DNA of 64,000 bases from Alteromonadaceae bacterium BrNp21-10 (GCA_030418115.1 JAUHQD010000002.1:186001-250000); one strand, 5' to 3'. Counted from the first letter of the stretch, positions 8,381-17,371 are shown. Notes: a model not told the origin generated them from the sequence alone. A program made the numbers and translations.

Positions 8381-9679
8381 CTAATCTTCCTGTACTAATC
8401 CTACAGGTGCCATACGACAACAATTTCGGCCTTCGCTTTTTGCTAAGTACAAGGCGTTATCAGCACGCTTAAAGCCCTGTTCAAAAGATTCATTATCTTC
8501 AAATCTAGCCATGCCAATACTAATGGTCAGGGGTAAATGGTCATCATGGGAGAAATGGCTATTACCCACTATAGTGCATAACTTATTAGCAAAGGCCAAA
8601 CAACGATTTGGCCCTGTATCGAGAGCAAGCACCACAAATTCCTCACCGCCCCAGCGGCATAGGATGTCATTATTTCTTAATTTACTGGATATCAACGCAG
8701 CTAACTCTTGTAGCACTTTGTCGCCTACGTCATGGCCAAAGGTATCATTGATTTGCTTAAAGAAATCAATATCCATCACCATCACCATGTAACCTTGTAG
8801 TGACGTTTGCTGAGCCAATATGGCGGTTATTTTGTCGTCGAGGCCAGCGCGGTTCAACACTTGAGTCAACGGATCGGTAAAAGACATTTTCTCTAGTTTA
8901 GTTTTTTCTACTTCCGCATCCCGCAGCCACTGCAATTGCCGCGAAGATTGTTGGTTCAACAACACTAGACGGAACAGCACTACCCCAATAACGATGACGA
9001 TCCAGCAACTTAGAATAGCCAAATACAGGGTTTCCGGCTCAATCCACTTACCGACTAACTTAAGCTCATTAAGAGCAAACTCATGTTTCCCCTCCATCTG
9101 TGGCGCCCCGAGATCAATCCCTAAAGATACCACCGAATTCAATTCAGCAAAGGAATCCGGGCGAGCAATATTATATTGTTCCAGCCACCATTCGGCGACT
9201 CGGAATTCAGACATACTCAAGATTAACGGCTGGCTAATATCTTCGGTGCGGATCGTCACATAATTAAATTTATGATCACCCAACTGCGTTGAAATCACAG
9301 CGTTACGGCTGCGGTTACGTAAGTATATTCGTATTCTGTTGGCAGGGCCTTGATAGTCTAAGCTAATGCTTAACGCATCAAACTGAGAAAAATCAGTACT
9401 GGTAAAGGGCGCGACAGACCAATAAAGATTAAATCCACAATAGGTATCGACCAATACTTGGGCAATATCACAGCGCCAACTTGGTAAATTAAAATCAATC
9501 CACTGAATATGGCTACTGCCACCGGCCTCACTATCATCAAAAATTTCACCATAACGATCTGGCGAGGCCATAATATCTAGGGTTTTAGGCGGTAAAAGAT
9601 TAGGTAGCGCCATTACAAATAAAGTCACAACCAAGGCTGCAATCAACAGATAATTGGTGATTTTGCTGTATTTCCCCAA
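8381..9679 (-). CDS. Membrane-bound diguanylate cyclase (GGDEF) with periplasmic sensor
   Basis: Predicted to make cyclic di-GMP. Of 432 residues, an N-terminal membrane segment (about 10-30) is followed by a periplasmic region of about 180 residues that looks like a jelly-roll, carbohydrate-binding-type fold (FDALSISLDYQGPANRIRI). A second membrane segment (LAILSCWIVIVIGVVLF) and a cytoplasmic GGDEF domain follow. The active-site loop is GGEEF, and the inhibitory I-site RNND lies five residues before it, so both activity and product feedback are plausible. The gene is single and convergent with the phosphate-binding-like gene. Confidence 0.92.
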   Translation of the reverse strand: MGKYSKITNYLLIAALVVTLFVMALPNLLPPKTLDIMASPDRYGEIFDDSEAGGSSHIQWIDFNLPSWRCDIAQVLVDTYCGFNLYWSVAPFTSTDFSQFDALSISLDYQGPANRIRIYLRNRSRNAVISTQLGDHKFNYVTIRTEDISQPLILSMSEFRVAEWWLEQYNIARPDSFAELNSVVSLGIDLGAPQMEGKHEFALNELKLVGKWIEPETLYLAILSCWIVIVIGVVLFRLVLLNQQSSRQLQWLRDAEVEKTKLEKMSFTDPLTQVLNRAGLDDKITAILAQQTSLQGYMVMVMDIDFFKQINDTFGHDVGDKVLQELAALISSKLRNNDILCRWGGEEFVVLALDTGPNRCLAFANKLCTIVGNSHFSHDDHLPLTISIGMARFEDNESFEQGFKRADNALYLAKSEGRNCCRMAPVGLVQED

Positions 9680-9824
9680 AACTATTTACCCCATCCTGTT
9701 CAACAAAGGTGCCTGCAGCCAGTTACCACAATTCAAAGCTAGTGCAGAATCAAAATCAGCAAGTTTTACAGTATATTGCATAATAGTCCTGTATGAATGG
9801 CGTTCTGTGCTGGAGCTCGTCATT

Positions 9825-9841
9825 TGCACATTTTTGGTGCT
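9825..9841 (+). promoter_or_regulatory. Putative NtrC binding site upstream of nasT
   Basis: TGCACATTTTTGGTGCT matches the known enteric NtrC dyad TGCACTAAAATGGTGCA at nearly all arm positions. Its centre is about 130 bp before the predicted sigma54 start, a normal enhancer distance. A further half-site TGGTGCA lies at 9867-9873. Assignment is by motif only. Confidence 0.5.
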
Positions 9842-9935
9842 AAAAGGTGATTTAATCCTCTACTAATGGTGCACCCTCCTAGTAATATAGTCCAACAAAA
9901 ACAGTTATATCATTGATTCTACTATTATTTACTTT

Positions 9936-9952
9936 TTGGCGCGGACTTTGCG
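9936..9952 (+). promoter_or_regulatory. Putative sigma54 (-24/-12) promoter of nasT
   Basis: TTGGCGCGGACTTTGCG fits the sigma54 consensus YTGGCACGNNNNTTGCW except for two positions, with invariant GG (9938-9939) and GC (9950-9951) separated by exactly 10 bp. The predicted start is near 9963, 33 bp before the TTG start of nasT. The rest of the 316-bp gap between the diguanylate cyclase and nasT shows no open gene. Confidence 0.55.
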
Positions 9953-9995
9953 TTAGGTTAATAACCCTAGTGTTTTTTGAATTTGAGATAATCCG

Positions 9996-10619
9996 TTGTC
10001 GATTGGACCCACTTCAGTAAATAAACAGGCCAATGCCCACGAGCCAAGTACAGTATTGATGATGGATGCGGAGCCTTCACGTAGCTCTGCACTTAAACGT
10101 GCGTTGCTTGAAAACGGCTACCAAATAGTCAATCATCTCGCCTGCGCTACTCAATTACTGGAACAGGTAGCCTTATTGACACCGGATGTTGTAGTGATCA
10201 GTACCGATACCGCAGATGATGAAACCTTGGCGCGTTTACAACAATTGAGTATTGAAAATCCCCACCCCATTGTCATGTTTGCCGAACGAGATGCGCCCAA
10301 TGTGGTCAGAAACACCATCAAAGCGGGTGTCAGTGCTTATATTGTCGATGACCTACAACCCCAACGTTTGACCAGTATTATTAGTATTGCTTACGCACGT
10401 TTTAATGAATACCAAGCCTTACGTAAAGAACTCGAACAAACCAAAACCCAACTAGAAAACCGCAAATTATTAGACAGAGCCAAAGGCATATTAATGCAGC
10501 ACAAAGGCTTAAGTGAAAGCGACGCTTACAATACCTTACGCAAATCCGCCATGAATAAAGGCCAGACCATGGCTAACGTCGCTGAAAAGATTATTGATGC
10601 TTATGAGTTACTGGCTTAG
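9996..10619 (+). CDS. nasT: NasT-type ANTAR antiterminator/response regulator
   Basis: RNA-binding antiterminator of nitrate assimilation. An N-terminal receiver-like domain (about residues 18-135) leads through a coiled-coil helix (EYQALRKELEQTKTQLENRK) to a C-terminal ANTAR domain (about 150-207; LLDRAKGILMQHKGLSESDAYNTLRKSAM). In characterised systems NasT binds two hexaloop hairpins in the nas leader and prevents termination, and the nitrate sensor NasS sequesters it. No nasS lies beside it here. A matching two-hairpin leader is found in front of nrtA. The start is uncertain: TTG at 9996 has GAG eight bases upstream, whereas homologues often begin nearer the receiver core (VLMMDAE). Confidence 0.85.
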   Translation: MSIGPTSVNKQANAHEPSTVLMMDAEPSRSSALKRALLENGYQIVNHLACATQLLEQVALLTPDVVVISTDTADDETLARLQQLSIENPHPIVMFAERDAPNVVRNTIKAGVSAYIVDDLQPQRLTSIISIAYARFNEYQALRKELEQTKTQLENRKLLDRAKGILMQHKGLSESDAYNTLRKSAMNKGQTMANVAEKIIDAYELLA

Positions 10620-10640
10620 TTAATAAAAAAGGAAAGCCAA

Positions 10641-10907
10641 ATGCGACTGTTGTTAATACTGATGCTGTGCTTAAGCAGTGCAATCTACGTAAACGGTATA
10701 CTGATTAAAAATGCACGGATTTTTAATGGCGTGGACGAGCAGCTCACCTTTGGCCATATTCTTATCAAGGATGGCTTGATTGACAGCATATTCGATACCT
10801 TGCCGCAAACCAGTTCAAGCACTCAAATTATCGATGCACAAAACCGAGTGTTATCACCGGAATTAATTGATATTCACACTCACTTCGATGAGCAGTATCC
10901 GCTTTAA
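10641..10907 (+). pseudogene. Truncated amidohydrolase (N-terminal fragment)
   Basis: Eighty-eight residues beginning with a hydrophobic leader, then the start of an amidohydrolase/D-aminoacylase fold: ILIKNARIFNGVDEQ, GLIDSIFD, IDAQNRVLSPELIDIHTHFDEQ. The HTH of the first metal-binding strand is present. The frame then stops at TAA after YPL, and no remaining barrel is found downstream. Real family members exceed 400 residues, so this is a remnant or a decaying copy. A good ribosome-binding site (AAGGAAAG) remains, so it may still be translated. It lies 21 bp after nasT. Confidence 0.6.
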
Positions 10908-11011
10908 GTAGAAAAACACCTGTTTTTGTATTTTATCTCATTGCTTACCTTGTATTTGTCCACTTCGCCCTTACTATAACTACACTTTTTATACAGATTT
11001 AATAAATTCTT

Positions 11012-11575
11012 ATGTGGGTTTGGCGCGCGTTTATTTTCAGCTTAAGTATTGCTCTGTTCACAGCAATATCTTTGCCTGCCAGCGCCCTAGAAAATTCGCC
11101 TTCAACGCAAAATACTACGGCTTACATTCTTACTGATTTACGCTGCGAACTTGGCAATACAGACAACACAAATAGCTTTAGCCAGAACACGCCACTCTCC
11201 CCAGCCTTGTTATCTAGCTATGTATTGCCAAAAAGTAAGTTAAACAGCCTACCTTATAATGAAAAAAGCGCTAAGCGCCTCCCAAGTAAAGCCCCCGCTT
11301 ATGAAAGCAGATTTGATCCCAATATCAGTCTACCGCCGTTTGAACGCCAAGCAGCCAGTACGTTTGGTTCAATGGTTCAAAGTGAACCAATTTTTGTATT
11401 AGCCTACGAATTTCTACCTGAGGTTTTAGGCCTTAAACACTTCTTAGCACCATTAGGCACCCATAGCGCGGTGCCATGGTACTTGCGTCCTGACGCAGCC
11501 ATTAACCATAACCGCCTTGCCGGTTGGAAAGATGGTAATACCCTGTACACCGGCTCTATCACCTACCTGAGTTAA
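11012..11575 (+). CDS. Hypothetical exported protein
   Basis: A 187-residue protein with a clear signal peptide (AFIFSLSIALFTAISLPASA) and a Ser/Pro/Asn-rich mature part without a recognised domain. Mature cysteine content is low (one), and there is no second membrane segment or lipobox. It ends just before a hairpin that could be its terminator and is followed by secD. I do not recognise the family; the coding call rests on frame length, signal peptide and the following hairpin. The start has no strong ribosome-binding site. Confidence 0.5.
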   Translation: MWVWRAFIFSLSIALFTAISLPASALENSPSTQNTTAYILTDLRCELGNTDNTNSFSQNTPLSPALLSSYVLPKSKLNSLPYNEKSAKRLPSKAPAYESRFDPNISLPPFERQAASTFGSMVQSEPIFVLAYEFLPEVLGLKHFLAPLGTHSAVPWYLRPDAAINHNRLAGWKDGNTLYTGSITYLS

Positions 11576-11584
11576 TTCGTTCTC

Positions 11585-11607
11585 GCGCTGATGTCAGCGC
11601 ACTTTTC
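11585..11607 (+). terminator. Probable intrinsic terminator
   Basis: Inverted repeat GCGCTG/CAGCGC (11585-11590 and 11595-11600) closes on a very short ATGT loop and is followed by ACTTTTC. It lies 10 bp after the exported hypothetical gene and before secD. Confidence 0.5.
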
Positions 11608-11750
11608 TTATTAGTACATTTCTTAATATACGTGTACTGAATTTTATTTAGCGCCAGCGTATTCCTGAAGGTTAATGCGCCTGCGCTACCCATTTGACCG
11701 GTGACCTTACAGCGTCCCATTGATGTCATTTGGCACTAAAGAGAACGAAC

Positions 11751-13673
11751 ATGCGTAACACAACAACCAAGCCCAAGCATACTTGGCAAATTTTAGTGAT
11801 CATTATTACTGTGGTCATTCTGGGTCTAAACGCCATTCCTACTTTATACGGCAATAACAATGCCTTATTAATCAGTAGCGTTAACCCAACTCAATCACTA
11901 CCTAACCTGCAACAGCTGCGTGATGTAATACAGCAAGAACAGATTCCAGTGAAACAAATCATCAATGCTCAAAGCGACAGTAAAATTGTTATCGATGGCG
12001 ACGATGAGGCACTCATGCGCGCCCAACAACAGCTAAAAGCTAACTTAGGTGATGATTATCACGTACGCCTAGGTAATCAATCCGCTGCGCCTCAATGGCT
12101 ACAAGGATTAGGCATGTCGCCGATTAAATTGGGCTTAGACTTAAGTGGTGGTGTGTTATTTGTACTGGAAGTCGATACCCAAAAAGCAGACCTAGAACGT
12201 CTTAATAATGCTAAAGATGAAACCTTACAAATCATCCATGATCAAGGTCTGCGCGGCATGAGCGTGAAGCTGGCCACGATAGATAATACAGCCAGTGATA
12301 ATACTGTAGACAAAACAGCGACCAAGGCCAACGACCTCCCTATCCCCTCTAACTCCCTACCCCAAACTGAGGCCCAATCTAAAAGTAAAATTAACCTGCA
12401 TTTTCTTAAGCATCAAACTACTCAGGTAAGGGCAGTAATCACGGAATTGCAGAAACGTTTGTCAGGTATAACCTACTCACAAACAGATGATAGCAGCGGT
12501 ACGCTGTTCTTTTCAGAGCAGAGCATTAGCACCTTTCATCAAGAAATTATGGCTCAAGCGCTTACCACATTACGTGGTCGTATCGAAGAACTGGGTATTA
12601 CCGAAGCGGTAACTCAGCGCCAAGGCAAAAGCCGAATCCGTATAGAGCTACCTGGGGTAAAAGATCCAGAACAAGCAAAACGTATTATCGGTGCCACCGC
12701 CTCGTTAGATTTTTATAAAATGGCCAATAGCGACACTGTGAGCCCGAAGATTTTTACCGATGAAGACGGACAACGCTTGCGTGTTGCACCCAAACCCATC
12801 TTTACTGGCTCCAACATCGAAAACGCCAATACGGGTCGTGGTGAGATGGGGCTGGCTCTAGTAAACCTATCCCTTGACGGCATAGGCGGTAAAAAGATGT
12901 CGACGTTTTCCAGAGACAACATTGGCAAACCCATGGTCACGGTCTTTTCTGAGTACCACAAAAACACTGCCGATGAGATGGTCAAAAGCAGTAAGGTTAT
13001 TAGTGTAGCTACTATCCAGAACCAGTTAGGTAACCGCTTTAGCATTACCAATTTAGGTAGCCCTCAAGCCGCTGCCGATCTGGCGCTATTGCTACGTGCT
13101 GGATCGTTAGATGCCCCGATTACTATTGTGCAACAACGTACAATTCAAGCCTCACTGGGTAAAGAAAACGTCAACAACGGCATCATGGCACTCGTGATTG
13201 GCTTGAGTATTACGCTGATATTCATGGGCTTGTGGTATCGCAAACTAGGGCTTATTGCCAACACCAGTTTAGTGCTGAATCTGGTGTGTTTATTAGGTTT
13301 AATGGCGTTATTACCCAACGTGGTGCTGACCTTACCCGGCATTGCCGGGCTGGTGTTAACCGTGGGCATGGCGGTAGATACCAACGTGCTGATATTCGAA
13401 AGAATAAAAGAGGAACGCCAACGAGGGCGAAGCAACTTTATGGCGATTGAAACCGGCTACAAAGAGGCCTTCACCACTATTTTAGATGCCAACATCACCA
13501 CCATGATCACTGCGCTTATCTTACTCAGTATTGGCTATGGCCCCGTCAAAGGTTTCGCCATGACCTTAAGTTTAGGCATTTTAACCAGTATGTTTACCGG
13601 TGTATTTGTTGCCCATGTACTCACTTATTTCGTTAAACCACAAATCGCGATTAAACATAAGGAGCAAATCTAA
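11751..13673 (+). CDS. secD: Protein translocase subunit SecD (second-type SecDF pair)
   Basis: RND-type membrane protein that uses ion flux to complete export through SecYEG. The 640 residues have an N-terminal membrane segment, a long periplasmic region with SPIKLGLDLSGGVLFVLEVD and GRIEELGITEAVTQRQGKSRI, and five C-terminal segments with GMAVDTNVLIFERIKEE. The ATG at 11751 is preferred because AAAGAGAA precedes it; an upstream TTG (11730) would add seven residues. yajC, tgt and queA, the usual neighbours, are absent. It may therefore be the additional SecDF pair known in Vibrio and Shewanella relatives. The stop overlaps the secF start as TAATG. Confidence 0.9.
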   Translation: MRNTTTKPKHTWQILVIIITVVILGLNAIPTLYGNNNALLISSVNPTQSLPNLQQLRDVIQQEQIPVKQIINAQSDSKIVIDGDDEALMRAQQQLKANLGDDYHVRLGNQSAAPQWLQGLGMSPIKLGLDLSGGVLFVLEVDTQKADLERLNNAKDETLQIIHDQGLRGMSVKLATIDNTASDNTVDKTATKANDLPIPSNSLPQTEAQSKSKINLHFLKHQTTQVRAVITELQKRLSGITYSQTDDSSGTLFFSEQSISTFHQEIMAQALTTLRGRIEELGITEAVTQRQGKSRIRIELPGVKDPEQAKRIIGATASLDFYKMANSDTVSPKIFTDEDGQRLRVAPKPIFTGSNIENANTGRGEMGLALVNLSLDGIGGKKMSTFSRDNIGKPMVTVFSEYHKNTADEMVKSSKVISVATIQNQLGNRFSITNLGSPQAAADLALLLRAGSLDAPITIVQQRTIQASLGKENVNNGIMALVIGLSITLIFMGLWYRKLGLIANTSLVLNLVCLLGLMALLPNVVLTLPGIAGLVLTVGMAVDTNVLIFERIKEERQRGRSNFMAIETGYKEAFTTILDANITTMITALILLSIGYGPVKGFAMTLSLGILTSMFTGVFVAHVLTYFVKPQIAIKHKEQI

Positions 13674-14653
13674 TGGATGCTAAATCAATGGACAGTCAAT
13701 CAGTGAGCAGTCACAACAACGACACCCCTGAGCAAGCAAACCCAGCGCCATTATCGAGGTTCAGCAAATTTCGTTTAGGCGGCTTCTATCTTGCCATCAT
13801 GCTAATGGTGCTTTCTGGCATAGGATTGGGATTTAAAGGCCTAAATTTAGGTTTAGATTTTACCGGTGGATATCTTACCGAGTTCACCACCACACAAAGC
13901 ATCGACAAAGGACAAATGCAAAGCCAGCTCGCTAGCCATTTGTCTGGTGACTTTGAGTTAAACAGCGGCGTGGCCAATACCCACTGGACCATTCGCCAAA
14001 CCGATGGGGCTGCTAACATTATCGATAAAGCATGGCTAAATAACGTTGCCACACAAAGCGGTTACGACATTACCCCCCAAGACTCGGTATATATTGGCTC
14101 GCAGGTAGGGGCGGAACTCATCGACAACGGCGGTCTGGCCTTACTCGTTGCGGCAATCGCCATGATGTTGTACTTAACTTGGCGCTTTGAGTGGCGCTTA
14201 GCCTGTGGCTCCTTAGTTGCCTTATTCCACGATGTGCTTGTGGTACTCGGTTTGTTTGCTTGGCTTGGTTTATCCTTTGATTTAACCGTGCTGGCCAGCG
14301 TGCTCGCCATCATCGGTTATTCCCTGAATGACTCCATTGTTATCGGTGACAAATTGCGTGAAGTCATGGGTGCAAAAACCAATATGAACATGAGCAACAT
14401 TGTCGATACTGCGGTTAAATCCACCCTAACTCGCTCACTGATTACCTCAGGTACCACCTTAGCCACCATTGGTGCTATCTGGATATTTGGCGGCCAACCT
14501 TTACAAGGTTTTGCCATTGGTCTTTTTGCCGGAGTGGTAGTTGGTACCTTATCGTCCATTGCCATATCGGCAACCATTCCACAACTGATTGGCCTAAACC
14601 CGGAGTTTTATCAACAGCGTGCACAAGAACTATTGGCAAATGAAGAACCATAA
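13673..14653 (+). CDS. secF: Protein translocase subunit SecF
   Basis: Partner of SecD in the auxiliary translocase. The 326-residue protein has a polar N-terminal tail of about 40 residues. It also shows GLNLGLDFTGGYLTEF after the first membrane segment and the transport core with VLASVLAIIGYSLNDSIVIGDKLRE and SLITSGTTLATIGAIWIFGG. It is translationally coupled to secD (TAATG) and ends before a strong intrinsic terminator, so secDF form a two-gene operon. Confidence 0.92.
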   Translation: MDAKSMDSQSVSSHNNDTPEQANPAPLSRFSKFRLGGFYLAIMLMVLSGIGLGFKGLNLGLDFTGGYLTEFTTTQSIDKGQMQSQLASHLSGDFELNSGVANTHWTIRQTDGAANIIDKAWLNNVATQSGYDITPQDSVYIGSQVGAELIDNGGLALLVAAIAMMLYLTWRFEWRLACGSLVALFHDVLVVLGLFAWLGLSFDLTVLASVLAIIGYSLNDSIVIGDKLREVMGAKTNMNMSNIVDTAVKSTLTRSLITSGTTLATIGAIWIFGGQPLQGFAIGLFAGVVVGTLSSIAISATIPQLIGLNPEFYQQRAQELLANEEP

Positions 14654-14690
14654 ACATCTTACCCATTTATTTGCCTAAGCTAATACACAA

Positions 14691-14715
14691 ACGCCTGCAA
14701 AAGCAGGCGTTTTTT
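14691..14715 (+). terminator. Intrinsic terminator of secDF
   Basis: Perfect 8-bp stem ACGCCTGC/GCAGGCGT (14691-14698, 14703-14710) with an AAAA loop and a run of T, 37 bp after the secF stop. Confidence 0.9.
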
Positions 14716-14819
14716 GTTTGGAAGGTTAAAGGATAAGGAAGAGCAGCACGATGCCAGCAAAGAACTAGTATTTGAAATAATGAGTCTCCCCCTACTTTTC
14801 ATATAAATCTTTCACCTTC

Positions 14820-14833
14820 TTGATCTATATCAA
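14820..14833 (+). promoter_or_regulatory. FNR/DNR-type box upstream of norB
   Basis: TTGATCTATATCAA is a perfect FNR/ANR/DNR palindrome (TTGAT-N4-ATCAA). A TATTAT -10 element at 14857-14862 puts the likely start near 14868, about 41.5 bp from the box centre, the class II activation position. This suggests activation under low oxygen or by NO-responsive DNR-type regulators. Confidence 0.75.
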
Positions 14834-14944
14834 GGGGCTAACAATTTAACCACGGATATTATCCTCCTTCAGCCCATAATGCATGCTGTAGCGTGTTTGT
14901 GGCTTAAGCCCTACCAATGATAATAATCAATAAAAAGGCGCATT

Positions 14945-17236
14945 ATGGAAAACTACAAAACAACCTTTACCATCAAACGTTTATGGTGGATTTTGGGCAT
15001 TAGTATGCTCGTCATGTTCACCTTACTCCTGCTGTTTGGTCGAGAAATCTATCATAAAGCACCTCCCATTCCGGCCCGCGTTGAAACGACAACCGGTACG
15101 CTAATTTATACACAACAGGATATCGAAAAAGGCCAAAATATTTGGCAGTCTATTGGTGGCATGCAGCAAGGTTCTATTTGGGGACACGGAGCATACTTGG
15201 CGCCCGATTGGAGTGCAGATTGGTTGCACCGCGAAGCAGAAAACTTGTTGGCGCTACTTATTGAACGCAATGACGCTAATATTGATGGCACAAGCGCATT
15301 AAAGCAGGACATGTATAAAGTTAGCTTACAGCAGGAAATGCGTACCAATACCTATACGCCTGAAACAGAAGTGATTACTGTAAGCCCAACAAGAGCTGCC
15401 GCCATTGCCCAAGTAAAAAGCCATTATCAAGGATTATTTGAAGGCCAAGACGCCTTTCTAGAACTTCGCAAAGAATATGCCTTCCCACTGAATTCAGTAT
15501 TGAAACAAGATGAATCCCACGCCTTATCTGCGTTTATCTTTTGGACAGCTTGGAGCACGGTAACAAATCGCCCAAACAATGACATTAGTTACACCAGTAA
15601 TTGGCCCCATGATCCACTCGTCGGTAACGTTCCCAAAGCCAGTGTGCTGATGTGGAGCATCATATCCATTTTCTTATTGCTGGCAGGTGTTGGTGGGTTG
15701 GTTTGGTATTACGCTAAGCAGTACGATAGCTGGCGGGACGATATGGCCCCTGAAACCGGCTTTGCTAAAGAAGATAGTTTTGCCAATGCCACCGTAACCC
15801 CATCTATGCGGGCGACCGCCAAGTATTTCTGGGTCGTCACTGCACTATTTTTAACCCAAGTATTACTAGGCATTATTACTGCCCATTATGCGGTTGAAGG
15901 GCAAGGCTTATACGGTCTGCCTTTTGTCGACTATCTACCCTATGTCATTACACGTACCTGGCATACCCAATTATCGGTGCTATGGATCGTCGCAGCATGG
16001 TTAGCGACGGGCTTGTACGTGGCTCCCTTATTGTCGGGACATGAGCCTAAGTTTCAACGTTTTGGGGTTAACTTTTTATTTTTTAGTTTGTTGATTATTG
16101 TGGTTGGCTCCTTCGCTGGCCAATGGTTTTCTGTGCATCGCTTAATTGAAGATTTGGGCATTAGCTTCTGGTTTGGTCATCAGGGATATGAATACATTGA
16201 CCTTGGTCGTTTTTGGCAAATTTATCTATTTGTTGGTTTGTTATTATGGGTTGTCTTGATGTTACGTGCATTATGGCCTGCCCTTAAAGATAAGCTAACC
16301 AATAACCTAGTGTTACTAGTGATCATTGCCAGTGTCGCCATCGGTTTACTTTATGGTGCAGGCTTAATGTGGGGGCAACATACTCATATCAGTATTATGG
16401 AGTATTGGCGCTGGTGGGTAGTACACCTCTGGGTTGAAGGTATTTTTGAAGTGTTTGCCACCGCAATAATCTCGGTTTTATTCGTAAAAATGGGGTTATT
16501 AAGAACATCAGTCGCAACCACTATGGTGTTGTTTGCCACCATTATCTTTTTAGGCGGTGGTGTGCTCGGTACTTTTCACCACTTATATTGGAGTGGTACA
16601 CCCACCTCCGTTTTAGCCGTTGGGGCATCACTGTCAGCCCTTGAAGTGGTGCCTTTATTAGTCGTCGGTTTTGAAGCTTACAATCACGCTAAAATGGAAG
16701 AAAAAGTATTATGGGATAATGCTTATCATTGGCCCTTTATGTTTTTTACCGCGGTCTTGTTTTGGAATATGTTAGGCGCTGGCGTATTTGGTTTTTTAAT
16801 CAATCCACCGATTTCGTTATATTACATGCAAGGTCTTAATACCACGGCCAACCATGGTCATGCTGCATTATTTGGTGTTTACGGAATGTTGGGAATAGGT
16901 TTAATGCTGTTTTGTTTACGGGGTTTAACCGATGTCAAAAAATGGAATAACACGTTATTAAAAGTCGCATTTTGGTCACTGAATATTGGCCTAGCGATGA
17001 TGACCTTTATGTCATTATTACCCCAAGGTATTTTGCAAACCTATGCCAGTGCCAGTGAATCTTACGTTTACGCGCGCTCCGCTGAATTTATGCATAGTGA
17101 CATAATGGAAGCATTAGTATGGGCACGAGTGCCTGGCGATATCGTGTTTTCAATCGGCGTTGTCGCTTTGGTTGGTTTTGTATTTTTAGCCTTTAAAAAT
17201 ACCACTAACAATAAAGTGGCTGCACAACAAAGTTAA
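14945..17236 (+). CDS. norB: Quinol-dependent nitric oxide reductase (qNOR, NorB/NorZ)
   Basis: Reduces 2 NO to N2O with quinol electrons at the inner membrane. At 763 residues it is the long single-subunit form, with an N-terminal extension that replaces NorC. There are about 14 membrane segments. Putative haem and FeB ligands are visible in RTWHTQLSVLW (His about 340), FHHLYWSGTP and NHGHAALFGVYG, and an acidic VHLWVEGIFEVFATA segment is present. AAGGCG precedes the ATG. The gene is monocistronic, preceded by an FNR/DNR box. With no nitrite reductase in view, it may serve NO detoxification or a split denitrification pathway. Confidence 0.93.
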   Translation: MENYKTTFTIKRLWWILGISMLVMFTLLLLFGREIYHKAPPIPARVETTTGTLIYTQQDIEKGQNIWQSIGGMQQGSIWGHGAYLAPDWSADWLHREAENLLALLIERNDANIDGTSALKQDMYKVSLQQEMRTNTYTPETEVITVSPTRAAAIAQVKSHYQGLFEGQDAFLELRKEYAFPLNSVLKQDESHALSAFIFWTAWSTVTNRPNNDISYTSNWPHDPLVGNVPKASVLMWSIISIFLLLAGVGGLVWYYAKQYDSWRDDMAPETGFAKEDSFANATVTPSMRATAKYFWVVTALFLTQVLLGIITAHYAVEGQGLYGLPFVDYLPYVITRTWHTQLSVLWIVAAWLATGLYVAPLLSGHEPKFQRFGVNFLFFSLLIIVVGSFAGQWFSVHRLIEDLGISFWFGHQGYEYIDLGRFWQIYLFVGLLLWVVLMLRALWPALKDKLTNNLVLLVIIASVAIGLLYGAGLMWGQHTHISIMEYWRWWVVHLWVEGIFEVFATAIISVLFVKMGLLRTSVATTMVLFATIIFLGGGVLGTFHHLYWSGTPTSVLAVGASLSALEVVPLLVVGFEAYNHAKMEEKVLWDNAYHWPFMFFTAVLFWNMLGAGVFGFLINPPISLYYMQGLNTTANHGHAALFGVYGMLGIGLMLFCLRGLTDVKKWNNTLLKVAFWSLNIGLAMMTFMSLLPQGILQTYASASESYVYARSAEFMHSDIMEALVWARVPGDIVFSIGVVALVGFVFLAFKNTTNNKVAAQQS

Positions 17237-17244
17237 GTGATGGC

Positions 17245-17281
17245 AACGGTGCTTCTGGAAGATATTTCCAGTAGTACCGTT
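17245..17281 (+). terminator. Long hairpin after norB, possible terminator or mRNA-end structure
   Basis: Arms starting AACGGT and ending ACCGTT form about 16 pairs with one mismatch and one G-U around a short loop, 9 bp after the norB stop. No T-run follows, so if it terminates it is not classical; it may instead protect the 3' end. Confidence 0.4.
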
Positions 17282-17354
17282 ATTGAACATGGAGGCGCTT
17301 ACGAATAGCTATTATTAACGCGTCCCATGCTCTTTTTAATCGCTGCTAATATTC

Positions 17355-17371
17355 GGGGTAATATTTACCCC
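17355..17371. repeat. 17-bp palindrome between norB and nrtA
   Basis: GGGGTAA-TAT-TTACCCC is a perfect 7-bp inverted repeat. Its half-sites are oriented opposite to a NarL/NarP 7-2-7 site. It lies upstream of the NtrC-like site, and a regulator is not identifiable. The remainder of 17282-17387 shows nothing else. Confidence 0.3.

Noticed and set aside
17355-17371. NarL/NarP 7-2-7 site
   Set aside because: The half-sites point the wrong way and are separated by three bases instead of two.
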